From positions 543,408-594,191 of the forward strand of contig MNCI01005294.1 of assembly GCA_015680685.1 (NCBI GenBank): a stretch of DNA of 50,784 bases, read 5' to 3'. How positions within the stretch are numbered: the first letter of the stretch is position 1; each line of letters opens with the position of its first letter. The position numbers were made by a program, and so were the translations under genes. This stretch comes from Gnetum montanum (taxonomy: Eukaryota > Streptophyta > Gnetopsida > Gnetales > Gnetaceae). The notes beneath the pieces were generated by a model. It saw only the letters and a list, made by a program, of their open reading frames with translations. It did no database searches and was not told the origin of the DNA. Of this stretch, positions 22,453 to 32,957 are shown in pieces.

Positions 22453-24700
22453 AAAGATGTATCTTATGAAGCTATTTTAAGGGTGTCTTATCTTGCGATA
22501 TTGATAGAATATTGATTTAGAATCCATGTTGCCTCGAACACATAGAAAAATATTGATTTCAAAGTTTTTCCAAAGTCATTAAAAATGAAGTTTGTAAGCT
22601 AGATTATGAACTAAATGATCCCTAGGGCTCTCCAAAAGCTAAGAATAGGGCTTGTGATAGTGTATTTAGGAATTTTGATGCTCAAAATCATAAGGAACAC
22701 TATCAAAATCACACTTGGTCTCAATCTTTGATGACCTAAAAAAGTGGATACAATAAGAACTATAACAACAAGGCTACTTATGATGGAACTAGAAATATTT
22801 GGTCAGTTCCTAGGAAGGATGAGATTCATTAGTTGATCCCATTGACATTGTAGTAATATAGAGATAATTTTTCTACAATTTTACTAAGCAAAAGGAAATA
22901 TCTCAAAGAACATGAAGAACATGATCATGGTTTTATTATTGTTTCTATTATTACTATAAGTGAAGAGGAGCCTCAAAATGAACTTCATGTAGTAATGCAA
23001 CCTTTAGCATTGGAATTTGTGGATGTCTTCAAAGGTAAATTGGAAGTACTTTCTCCAATGAGATCCATTCAACCACAAATTAACATCATAACAAGAGCTA
23101 CCATCCCAAATGAGAGGACTTACTGTGTGACTCCACATCAAAGGAAGGAGTAGCATAAGTAAGTAAGCTACTCTCTAATGATTTTATTAAGAAATCCATT
23201 TCTCCTTATGTCATCTTAGTCATACTTGTGCCTAAGAATAATGTTTATGAAATGAAAATATGTATTGATTCTAGAGCTATTAATAGAATTACTATTAAGT
23301 ATAGATTTTCTATTCTAAGGATGGATGATATTCTTTATGTTTTCACCAATTTTTTGATCATTCTTCTTAAGTGTGATTACTTTTCTTGAATGTGTTATGA
23401 GGGAAAAATTAAATCATTTGTCTATCCTTGAAAGTGTATACTTTCTTGGTGCTTGTACTTATATTATCTTGAGCAAGAATAAATCTATTCTTTTTATAAT
23501 ACTAATTTAAGGAGAAGCTCCCTTGAATTTCACAATTCAAGCCCTCAAACCAAAAACCAGCCAAATCAAATAAGAATAGAAAAGAAAAAGCTTTATTATT
23601 ACTCAAGAAAATATAAGAACAAGCACAAATAAAGCAAACACTTCCTAGAATAAACAAGTGATTCAATGCAATCCTCCCACCATACTTAAGCATATTAACC
23701 ATACTCAAGAAGGATGATAAAAGAAATTAGCTAAAATATTAAGAATATCATCCATCCATGGAATATAAAATCAATCTTTAATAGTTATTTTATTAATAGC
23801 TCTAGAATCAATAGAAATTTTCATTTCATTGGTATACTTCGTAAAAGCAAGTACAATTGGAATGACATAAGTAGAAATGGATTTCTTAATAAAGCCGTTA
23901 AAGAGTAGCTCACTTGCTTCTGCAACTCCTCCCTTTGATGTGGAGTCATATAGTAAGCCCTCTCATTTGTGATGGAAGCTCTAGGCATAAAGCTAATTTA
24001 GTGGCAAATGGATCTCATTGGAGGAAGCCCTTCTAATTCACCTTTAAAGACATTAGCAAATTCTAATGTCAAAGGTTGCATCACTAAAGAAATTTCATTT
24101 TGAGGAATTAGTTCACTTGTAGCAATGGTAGAAATAATAATAAAACATGATCATTCTCTTCATTATATTTGATGATATTCCTTTTTATAGTTCTAATAAG
24201 GAGTAGTATGTGCAATAGTTGAGATTGGTATGCTAAAAGTTGCATAAGGTTAAATTAGTAATCAATTCCAAGAAATGTCAATTCATGAAAAAGGAAATTG
24301 TGTATTTAGGTAATCTTATCTTCAAGAATTAAGTTAAGATAAAACTAAGAAAGATCAAGGTAATTAAGGAATAACCTTCACTAAAAGATGTGGAAGAGGT
24401 AATATCTTTTCTTGGTTTGGTTAGATTTTATAGAAGGTTTATTAGAAATTTTAGTTCTATTGTATGACCTATGCTCTCTTGTTTGAAGACAAATTTAGTC
24501 TTTGTATGGGATGATGGAAAGGGAAACCTTTTTAAGCATTTAGAAATTTATGAGTTATTTTCTTAAACCCATGTATACACACTATTTTCCTATTTCTATC
24601 CTTGCATAATAATGCATTTAGCAAGATAGGAGTTATTTTGAGTTTGCTGCAACCTCAACATTTTTTGAGTTTCAATGCCTTGTTTGTGAATTTTTCTACA
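22453..24700 (+). pseudogene. Chromovirus-type Gypsy relic A (gag end, RT, RNase H start)
   Basis: Homology to relic B starts at 22453. The first part resembles a gag C-terminal region without a clear zinc knuckle. RT begins near 22985 (VMQPLALEFVDVFKGKLE, SPMRSI, TIPNERTYCVTPHQRKE, then ILVPKNNVYEMKICIDSRAIN, YRFSILRMDDIL). Instead of the next 70-75 residues (the SKIDLRSGYHQI region) there is an inverted copy of the RT 5' part. The + frame resumes at 24153, with the RT active site FIIFDD (DD at 24171-24176), MKKEIVYLG-like sequence and SFLGLVRFYRRFIRNFS. A weak RNase H start (SKIGVILS) lies near 24625. The integrase is missing. The motifs are of the chromovirus lineage, distinct from E1 and E2. 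Confidence 0.75.
22923..24152. repeat. 1.23-kb palindrome inside the RT gene of relic A
   Basis: The arm 22923 to about 23521 is repeated in reverse complement at about 23542-24152. Outer ends are GATCATGGTTTTATTATT and the complement of GATCATGTTTTATTATTA. The centre at 23522-23541 is a perfect 8-bp hairpin, CTTGAATT-TCAC-AATTCAAG. About 450 bp of each arm is RT coding sequence running toward the centre; the inner 150 bp is unidentified. The right arm stops 16 bases before the RT active-site FDD. The same structure is in relic B. Confidence 0.88.
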
Positions 24701-24960
24701 TCATTATTTGATATATTAGCCTATAAAATATCTGGTGTAGTCCAAACCCTACAAATACATTGTTTATAAGTTGCTTGAACTCTCAGAATTTGCCTCTATT
24801 TTTGTTGTGATCCCACCATTGGTTTAAAAGCACTGTGGTTGAAACATCACATCCAATTTACAATTTTTTAGTCATAGAAAAATTATTTGCATAGTTTAGT
24901 GCACTGTAAGTTTCCTATTTTCTACATTTACAACTTATAGTTTTCCTTTCGTTATTTATG
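24701..24960. other. Junction between relic A and the large palindrome
   Basis: 260 bp of AT-rich sequence with no recognised feature. It separates the RNase H remnant of relic A from the left arm of the palindrome at 24961. Confidence 0.3.
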
Positions 24961-27900
24961 TTGTAGCTATTTTTCCATTCTTCCTAATGTTATCTCAAAT
25001 ACACTAGGATAAATAAGTTAAGGCTTGTTAACATTTTTACACTCATCAAGAAATTAATTATTATTACAATTGTAGTTCACTTTATTTTCCATGTTTCTAC
25101 ATTTACATTTTGACTTGATTTTTCGTTTATGCTATGCTTCAGATAAGTTGTGCTTAAATAAGCTACATCTCAATTAAGATGCTCAAATAAGTTATCAAAT
25201 ATGATGTCACTATAACATATTTAAGATGTTAAGGCCTTTGCCACATTTTCCCAATCACTTGGTCCTATATAGTTTATGTCTTTTGTATCGACCATTCTAC
25301 CACATAACACCATCAACATGACCTCTAACTAGGAATCTTCTCATATTGATGATCCTAAGTGTCACATCCCCATTTCCAAATGATGCTGTTGCCTAATGAA
25401 GATGGTGCCTTTTCATAACAAGTGTTATTTTTATCTTAACAAGATTGAAAAGGGTAGTTATGATTAAGACTGGAAAGGGCATGTTGTAATAATAGACGTG
25501 TCTGTTAAGGTAACCTTTGGGGATTTGACCTAAGGCATTTATACCTGGGGTTAGAGGTCATGCTAGCATGGAGTGGCTGAGCTAGTACAAGCAAGTCATG
25601 GGAGCTAGGTGAAGTGGGATAGGCAGTGGACTAGCCATTCTAGCTAGATTATAGGCCTAACCATGGTGGCAATGTTGGATTGCCTCTAATGGATAGATGC
25701 CAAAGAAAGAAAACCCCAATGAACACTCTCATAGAACGATTTGGATATGCTAGTCTATATCAATAAAGGATTCTTTTCTTTTTCTTCCAACATTTTTCCT
25801 ATTATTTCCTTTATACATAATGTCAAATATCACATATATTTTGCATTTGGTATATTTTCTTTGTATGCATAATGTCTAATATATTGTATATTTGATGTTT
25901 GCCATGACATCTAAGGACAAGATGTCACACTAAGGACCTAGTCGTAATGAAGCACAAGTAGTTCCTTAGACATCTATGATACAACCCTATGCATGCCAAT
26001 ACTACCAAAGAATATTACAACTTCATCTATGCAAAAATATAGGCTACTCTACGTATCTCCCATAAGGAGTTAGACTTCAAGCACAAGTTTGAAATTATTC
26101 ATAAAAATGGAAAGAAATATATTCCTTTTCTGTATGATAACATTAAGCTTTTAGAAGTCTATGTCAATATGTTAGTCCAATTGGTGGATGCCAATGATTA
26201 GGTTATGGCATGCAAAGAAGATAGTTCAAAATAGGATCAAAAGAATTAGGATGGATTTGATAGTTACTATGAGACTAATACTCATTTGGAGGAACCCTTG
26301 CAATAACTCACCCTAACTTATTTGTGAAAAATGCATTGTATTTCACATTGGTAATAAGTTAGATACTATTCATAACCTCCTTGGATCATGCATCTTAGCT
26401 AGTTGCTCAATTCATCTCCCTATTTACAATGGTGCCTTTCACAACTGAGCCTAGTTCCATGCTACCATCACTAGTGCTCTCTTCCATGCCACCTCCTTTT
26501 ATCATCTCAATGAATCTTTGTTCAGGATCTCAAGTTTCACAAACTTCCTACAACCCATTCATTTTGTTCATTCCTTAAGTCCTAGTACAAACATCATTCT
26601 CCCTGTTTAATCCCCTTGTGATGGTAGTTACACAACCTCTCAAATTCACACAGTTGCCTAATTCATGATCTTAAACCATTTAACCATCTGTCCAACCATC
26701 TGTATAGCTCATAGAATAGCTTGCAAGAGCATCTTAAGACATGCAAGAAGCCTTCCAATTGATCCAAAGCCTTATTGAGAATCTAAAAGGACTTAAGGTC
26801 AATACCAGTTAGATGGTAAAAATCATGAACTTTTACCAAGATGATCTTGTAAGTGCAATTGTCCCATAGATAATCCTACCTATAGGCATCCCAATCACTC
26901 ACTTTACTATGTGTCCAAGCTTGTAAAGATAGGCTCTTAGAATGAAAAGTAATGAGGTAAGCATTGGAATCACTTTCACCATTGTACTTAGTAAAGTGAG
27001 AGATTGAAATGCCTATAGGAAGGGTTATTTGTGGGATAGTTGAAATTATAGGATTATAGGATCATCTTGATAAATTTTTATGATTTTTACCATCTAACTA
27101 GTGCTAACCTGAAGTATTTTTAGGTTATTATTAAGGCTTTGGAGCAATTGGAAGGCTTAATCTAGATCTTAAGTTGCTCCTATAGGCTATGTTGTGGGCT
27201 ATATAGATGGTTGGATGGATGGTTAAATAGTTTAACATCATGAAATAGGAAATGGTGTGGATTAGAGAGGTTGTGTAACGACCATTGTAGGGGGATTGAA
27301 TAGGGAGAATGATGTTTGAACTAGGACATAAGAAATGAGGGGAATGAAGGGATTGCAGGAAGTTTGTGAGACTTGAGGTCTTGAAGAAGGACTCATTGAG
27401 ATGATAAAAGGAGGTGGCATGGAAGAGACCATCAGTGATGGTAGCATGGAAGTATGTTGGGTTTCGAAAGGCATCAATGTGAATAGGGATATGAATTGGA
27501 AAACTGGATGAGAGGCTTGACCCAAGGAGGTTATGGATAGTATCTAACTTATTACTAGTGTAAAATACAATGGGTTATTCATGAATAAGTTAGGGATTAG
27601 TTATTGCAAGGGTTCCTCCAAATGAGTATCAGTCTCATAGTAACTCTCAAACCCATCCTAATCCTATTCCAAACTAGCTTCTTTACTTATCATAACCTTA
27701 TCATCGACATCCACCAATTGGGTTGACATGTTAAAATAGACTTCCAAAAGCTCAATGTTATCATACAGGAAAGGGACATATTCCTTCTGATTTTTATGAA
27801 TAATTTCAAACATGCACTTGGAGTCTAACTCTTTATGGGGGATACATAGAGTAGCTTGGATTTTTGCATAGATGAAATTGTAATATTCTTTGGTAATATT

Positions 27901-28361
27901 GGTATGTGTAGGGTTGTATCATAGATGTCTAAGAGACAACCTATGCTTCATTATGAATAGGTCCTTAGGATCATAGATACAAGAATATTCCTAGTTAGAG
28001 GTTATGTTGATGATGTTATGTGGTAGAATGATTGATATGAAATACATAAACTGTATACGATCAAGTGATTGGGAAAATGTGGCAAAGGTCTCAACATCTT
28101 AAATAAGTTATAGTGATAGCTTATTAAGTAGCTTATTTAAGCATAGTTTATTTGACAACTTATTTGAGACATAACATAAATGAGATGTAACATAAATAAA
28201 AAATCAAGCCAAAATGTAAATGTAGAAGCAGGGAAAATGAAGTGAACTACAATTGTAATAATAATTATTTTCTTTATAAGTGTAAAAAGGTTAACAAGGA
28301 ATAAAATATTTATCCCAATGTATTTAAGATAACACTAGGAAGAATGGAAAAATAGCTACAA
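24961..28361. repeat. 3.4-kb palindrome of gag-like retroelement sequence
   Basis: The left arm (24961-26909) and right arm (26989-28361) are reverse complements around a 79-bp loop. After removing the solo LTR and one target copy from the left arm, both arms are about 1,373 bp. The outer ends both read TTGTAGCTATTTTTCCATTC toward the centre, and the inner stem is CACTTTACTA/TAGTAAAGTG. Both arms read leader then gag-like sequence toward the centre. On the - strand, FTKYNGESDSNAYLITF near the loop resembles the start of a Gypsy gag domain. Stops are frequent. The arms have diverged enough that the palindrome is old. Confidence 0.85.
25360..25929 (+). repeat. Solo LTR of the TGTCACA family
   Basis: 570 bp, from TGTCACATCCCCATTTCC to GATGTCACA, flanked by the direct repeat CTAAG (25355-25359 and 25930-25934). 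It aligns with 18285-18861. No internal sequence remains, so an element inserted here and then recombined between its LTRs. Its absence from the right arm of the palindrome dates it after the inversion. Confidence 0.93.
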
Positions 28362-29223
28362 TAAAAGAATCTAGATAGAATAGTTTTACCTTAGAATCCA
28401 TGTGTCTCAAAAGGATTTGAGGTGTCTCAAGTAGCCTTGTTAATCACCTAGGGACCTGAAAAATTTGTTATTGAGTGCAATAAGTGAAAATGGAGAAAAA
28501 CATGTAAATACTAGACTCAACCATAGATCCAAGAACAAATTGAGATTATGTAGGAAATATGCAAAAAAATGTGGCAAAAAATAACTATAGAAATCTGATT
28601 AATTTTTGTAAAAATTGTAAAACATAAGTTTAGAAAATACAAATCAATTGGATTTCAAAGGCCTGAGAATACACATATTTTAGAGATATCTCTAAAACTA
28701 GATTTTAAGATCTAGTGTAGGTAGGCAACATATGTTTCACAAGTGTCCTACACATTTGTCTTGATCGATATATCTTAGGATGAAATACTATAATAGGTCC
28801 TCTCTATCAAATGAAGGGTCTTAAGATTGCAAAAGTCTCTTTGTGATAACTAGCCAAAAAAGTATCTCCTTTACAAAAAAAGGTTTTTTTATCTTAAAAA
28901 GGTTCTTTGTTGTAAAAAGTTATTTTGCACCCCCCCAAAAGCCCTAAAAATGATGCCAGTTCTTGCTTAAATAGGACAAAATTTTCTGTCTCTTTATTAA
29001 TTAGGCTTTGAAAAGTTTCCTAGGTAGTTACACAATGTTTTTGATCAATTTTATGGCTTAAAACTATAGCATCTTTGAGATTTTATGCTACAATTTGTAG
29101 CATTTTTAAATTTTGAGTTAATTATGTTAGTGTAATAAAATTCATAGTATTTTTAATAATGTGAACTTTGGATTACATTTTACATGTTTAAAAATACCCC
29201 ACTATTTTATCAAAACAAGGTTA
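28362..29223. other. AT-rich flank left of E2, no gene
   Basis: No coding sequence. A C7 run (G7 on the - strand) lies near 28931, and CTATTTAAGCA-like sequence on the - strand near 28975. Across the E2 insertion this joins 38985 onward, so it may be the downstream part of relic B, possibly LTR. No LTR ends could be fixed. Confidence 0.35.
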
Positions 29224-29228
29224 CAAGG

Positions 29229-30050
29229 TGATGAGTTACGATATTGGGACCACGATATCAGAGCCCACCAAGCAATATCGGACATCCCATGTCAGAACCT
29301 ATCTCATTCCTTATAAATAAGAGATTGGGGTGTTTGGGTTGGTAGTAGTTAGTTTCTTTGTTCCTTACCCAAACTCTTATAGTTTTTCCTTTCCAGAGTT
29401 AGAATAATTTCTGGGTGTTTGCATTAGGAGTCATAAAGTGAATGGATCTTTATTCGAGCATTGTGTACCTAAGCACACCTTGTGTTCAGGAATAAAGATA
29501 AAATTTTTGATAAACCTTGCAACATTTAGAATATATTATTTATTGCATTTAATGTTATTTATAGTTATTTAATGCTTTCATTAGTTAATTGGTTATTTTT
29601 ATCGATTTGTTAATTTTCAACAAGTAAGCACACTCAATACGACCACTTCAAGCATATGTGGAACACTTGTTAACCTAGTAACGACTAGTGTTTGGTAATC
29701 CCAATAGTGTTACACTAGTTTAGGATGTGTATGGAGAGTGGGAATGGATGCTAGTGTTAGGACTAGTTAGAGCATAGTTGTTTAGTTAAATAAAATTAGT
29801 TATTAAATTATTTCATTTCTATATTTTAAGCACCAGGGATATAAAACATAAAAAATTATAAAAATTACATACCTCAAGTTTACTTAACCATACAATCATG
29901 TCATACAAGTAAGCTTGGGAAGATAATAATCACCTCACCCATCTTTGTTCTATGAAGGTGCATAAGCACTTAGTCCTTGGAGTTCAACTAGATTGCACAT
30001 GAATGCTTGTATTTGTATGGTTGAGTGTAGGGGTACCTCGTTGCTCATCA
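29229..30050 (+). repeat. E2 left LTR
   Basis: 822 bp, from TGATGAGTTACG to TGCTCATCA. The U3 carries ACGATATTGG, ACGATATCAG and CAATATCGG, then TATAAATA at 29312. Confidence 0.92.
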
Positions 30051-30051
30051 T

Positions 30052-30069
30052 TGGCATCGTTGCTGAGGA
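30052..30069 (+). other. E2 primer binding site, tRNA-Asp
   Basis: TGGCATCGTTGCTGAGGA is close to the tRNA-Asp complement TGGCGCCGTTGCCGGGGA and starts one base after the LTR, as in E1. Confidence 0.75.
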
Positions 30070-30177
30070 CTTAGAACTTAGGAATCCTTCCATCATTGGA
30101 ACAAACCCTTAGGGCTAGTTATCTTAAAATTATTAGAAAAAGATAAGAGAAAAGTATTGCACACTAAATAATCAATC

Positions 30178-32950
30178 ATGTTTCCTTCTTATGAGAGTGC
30201 TTCACTACCTAGGTTTGACACAATGCACAATCGGAGGCATAGTACACATGATGATCCACTAGTGCCCCAATAGTTTTTCTTGGTATACACTCATCTTGAT
30301 GAGTATATACCAAAATTTATGTTCATCCTCCACCAAGATGAAAAAATATGTTGGTGTGATTTAGAAGGTAACATAGTGTTACCTCCCAATCGCTCAATTC
30401 CAAGCATGCTTCTTTGTGCTCTCACATGAATTGGTATGCATCACTTACAATCGGAGTACATTATGCATGAACAAGATTTGAGGGATTATCAACCTATGGA
30501 GGCACAATGTCAAAGGAACTTTCACAGGAGAGACATTGTAAATCTATGAAGGGGAAGTGGTCTCAAGACATCCCATATGTCCTAGGTGAAAATGAGGGTG
30601 GTGAACTTATCTCAAGAGGTTTTCCACAAAACAATGTTCCTCCCATTGACTTCAGTCAAGGGGTTGTGTATTAGAATCTTCACTCAACTATCCATAACCT
30701 AGATTGTGGTACTGACAGACACAAAGGGTCCAAAAAAGGAACACAAATGCATGAAAAAGATGGACATTTTGATCATAACCATGATTGAGTATGCAGCCAC
30801 CAAAGAGAGGGTAGCATGAACCATCATGATGCCAATCCTCCTTCCTCTTCACCTTCATCATATCCTTTCCCCTCTTCTTCTGAATCCAAACATAGCCACA
30901 AAGGAAAAAGCCCTAAGGATAATGGTAGGCAAAATAGGGATCATAAACAAAATAGTCAAGAAAGGGGATGAGGGCATTCTAGAGAAATACATCATGAAAG
31001 AAGAGAGAGTAGGGAATAACATAGGCATTATAGACGCCATAGACAGTATGATCATGATTAACCCCTACTTGCTACTTGGAGTATGTTAGATATAACTAAG
31101 GCCATTAGGATCCCAAAAAACCACCAAAAGGATAGTTGGATCAAAAGATTAGACATGAATAAAATCCCACAATTTGAAGGGGGATACAACGCTGATTCTC
31201 AAAATCATCTACAAGATTCTATGATGCATGTGCCTTGTAAAATATAGAAAATGAGTGGAAAAAACTAAAGTTGTTTCCATAGATACTGATCAAGGAAGCT
31301 GAAAGTTGGTACTAGTCCTTAAAACTAGAATCCATTCGTTGATGGAGTACTATGTTATAGTTATTCAACAATAAGTATCAAATGTACTCCCGAGTGTCCA
31401 ACCTACGTAAGTAAATCCAAGGATGGAAACAAGGAGGACACGAACCCTTGGATGCTGCCATGTGATAATATTACTTGTTATTACACCATTTCCCTAACCA
31501 TGGTTACCTAGAAAGGGAACAACTACACCATCTTGTAGATGAGATTAGGTATGAAACATGAAGAACCCTTGGGACTTATGCCTAAGGAAGACTATCCAAG
31601 CTTAGAGCCCATCAAATATAAAGATTGTTGGAGCAAGTTGCCAAGGAGGAAGGTGAGTTAAGGAAAAGAGAAAGTATAGAAGAATACAATAGGGATCCTC
31701 CCCCTCTAAAAGAAGGAAGTTAGATTTTGTCAAGATGAAGAAGAGTCACCACTCGAAGAGATGGTGAACAGGAAGACTTTGCCCATTCAAAAGTTTGCAT
31801 TAGATGTATTGGCAAAGGTAGATCAAATGTGGGAATTCCTAGATAATAAATTTCAAATCATTCTCATAGTAGTATAGGAGTCTAAAGAGTAAGGTAGTAA
31901 CTGAGAGAGAAGGAAGAAGAAAGAAATTGAGTTTGCACATAACAAAGGTAAGGGTAAAGTTGCCATCATTGAAGAGGTTGTGGATTTGGACATAGACAAT
32001 GATGGCAGATGTGAGATATACCAATATGACCATCCTAAGGGATGTTGCCCAATAATCTCACATCTGAAAGAGTCTGGATTATATGCACTAAACCCATGAT
32101 TAAACAGATAGTAAAGACCCCAAAGGTTACCTTATCGTCAAGGTAACTCAAGGTAGTTCCACCAGTCCTTGACATATTATCCAAGTGGAGCTCCACCACA
32201 ACCAATCGAATAGTATCTATAGTGGCAAAACCCACAATAATGGGGAATGCCACCACCACATCAATAGTACCCTTACCATCAACATGACTCATATGGGTAC
32301 TATGTGCAATAGCCGATCTCTCCACATGACTCCACTAGTCACATTGCTTCTTAGCCTCACTACTAGACCCACGAGTACTATAGAACTCCTTCTCCTAGGG
32401 GTGATGTTCTACAAACGTGCTATCCTTCTCATACAACTACACCTCTTCCACCTTTAGCTCCATTACCACCTACTCCAACTAGGCAGGGTGATCTCCCTAC
32501 CCTGCCGTAGCAACGTAACACTACAAGGGCTGCCAACCCTTAACCTACTATTAGTTCAGACAATTGCACAAAGAAAAGACTCTTTTTTAGAACCAATAGT
32601 CCAACCAAGTCCTTACAGTCACAAGCATCTAACTCTCTAAAGGCCTCACCATCATTTGAGTCTTTAGAGCTTTCTTCAAACCAAAGAATGCACTTAATTC
32701 ACACAGTCATATTGACTCATGCCATTAATGATTGGATTAAAGCTGGCTGTCTTCCTAGGAAATTATCTAATCTTGGAAGCCCTCTTATTTATCTACAAAT
32801 TACTAAGAATGAGCCTTGCAAAGCTCTTTTGGACTTAATTTTGGATGTGAACTTAATCTCTCAAGAAATGTAAAAAGCCTGGAGCCTACCTCCACTAAAA
32901 AAGAGCAACATTCATTTAGAGTTGGATGACTAGTCCATCACTATCTCATT
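30178..32950 (+). pseudogene. E2 gag-protease
   Basis: Homologous to E1 7633-10395. It starts at ATG 30178 (first frame) and passes into the third frame by 31155, so there is at least one indel as well as many stops. The Arg/His/Ser-rich stretch is present (PPSSSPSSYP, HKGKSPKDNGRQNRDHK, IHHERRES), then the gag domain (IPQFEGGYNADSQNHLQ). A decayed zinc-knuckle site lies near 32010 (the second Cys codon of E1 reads Tyr). The protease site at 32820-32872 reads LLDLILDVNLISQEM, so the DSG of E1 is lost. A 264-bp frame at 30826-31089 is only the out-of-frame reading of the Ser/Arg region. Confidence 0.78.
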
Positions 32951-32957
32951 AGGACTA

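Noticed and set aside
23502-23708. 68-codon - strand frame in relic A
   Set aside because: It spans the centre and inner arm of the palindrome, and relic B does not keep it open, so no coding claim is made.
27262-27525. 87-codon - strand frame as a separate gene
   Set aside because: It lies in the right arm of the large palindrome, its partner in the left arm is broken, and its Pro/Ser-rich product fits a gag-like linker better than an independent gene.
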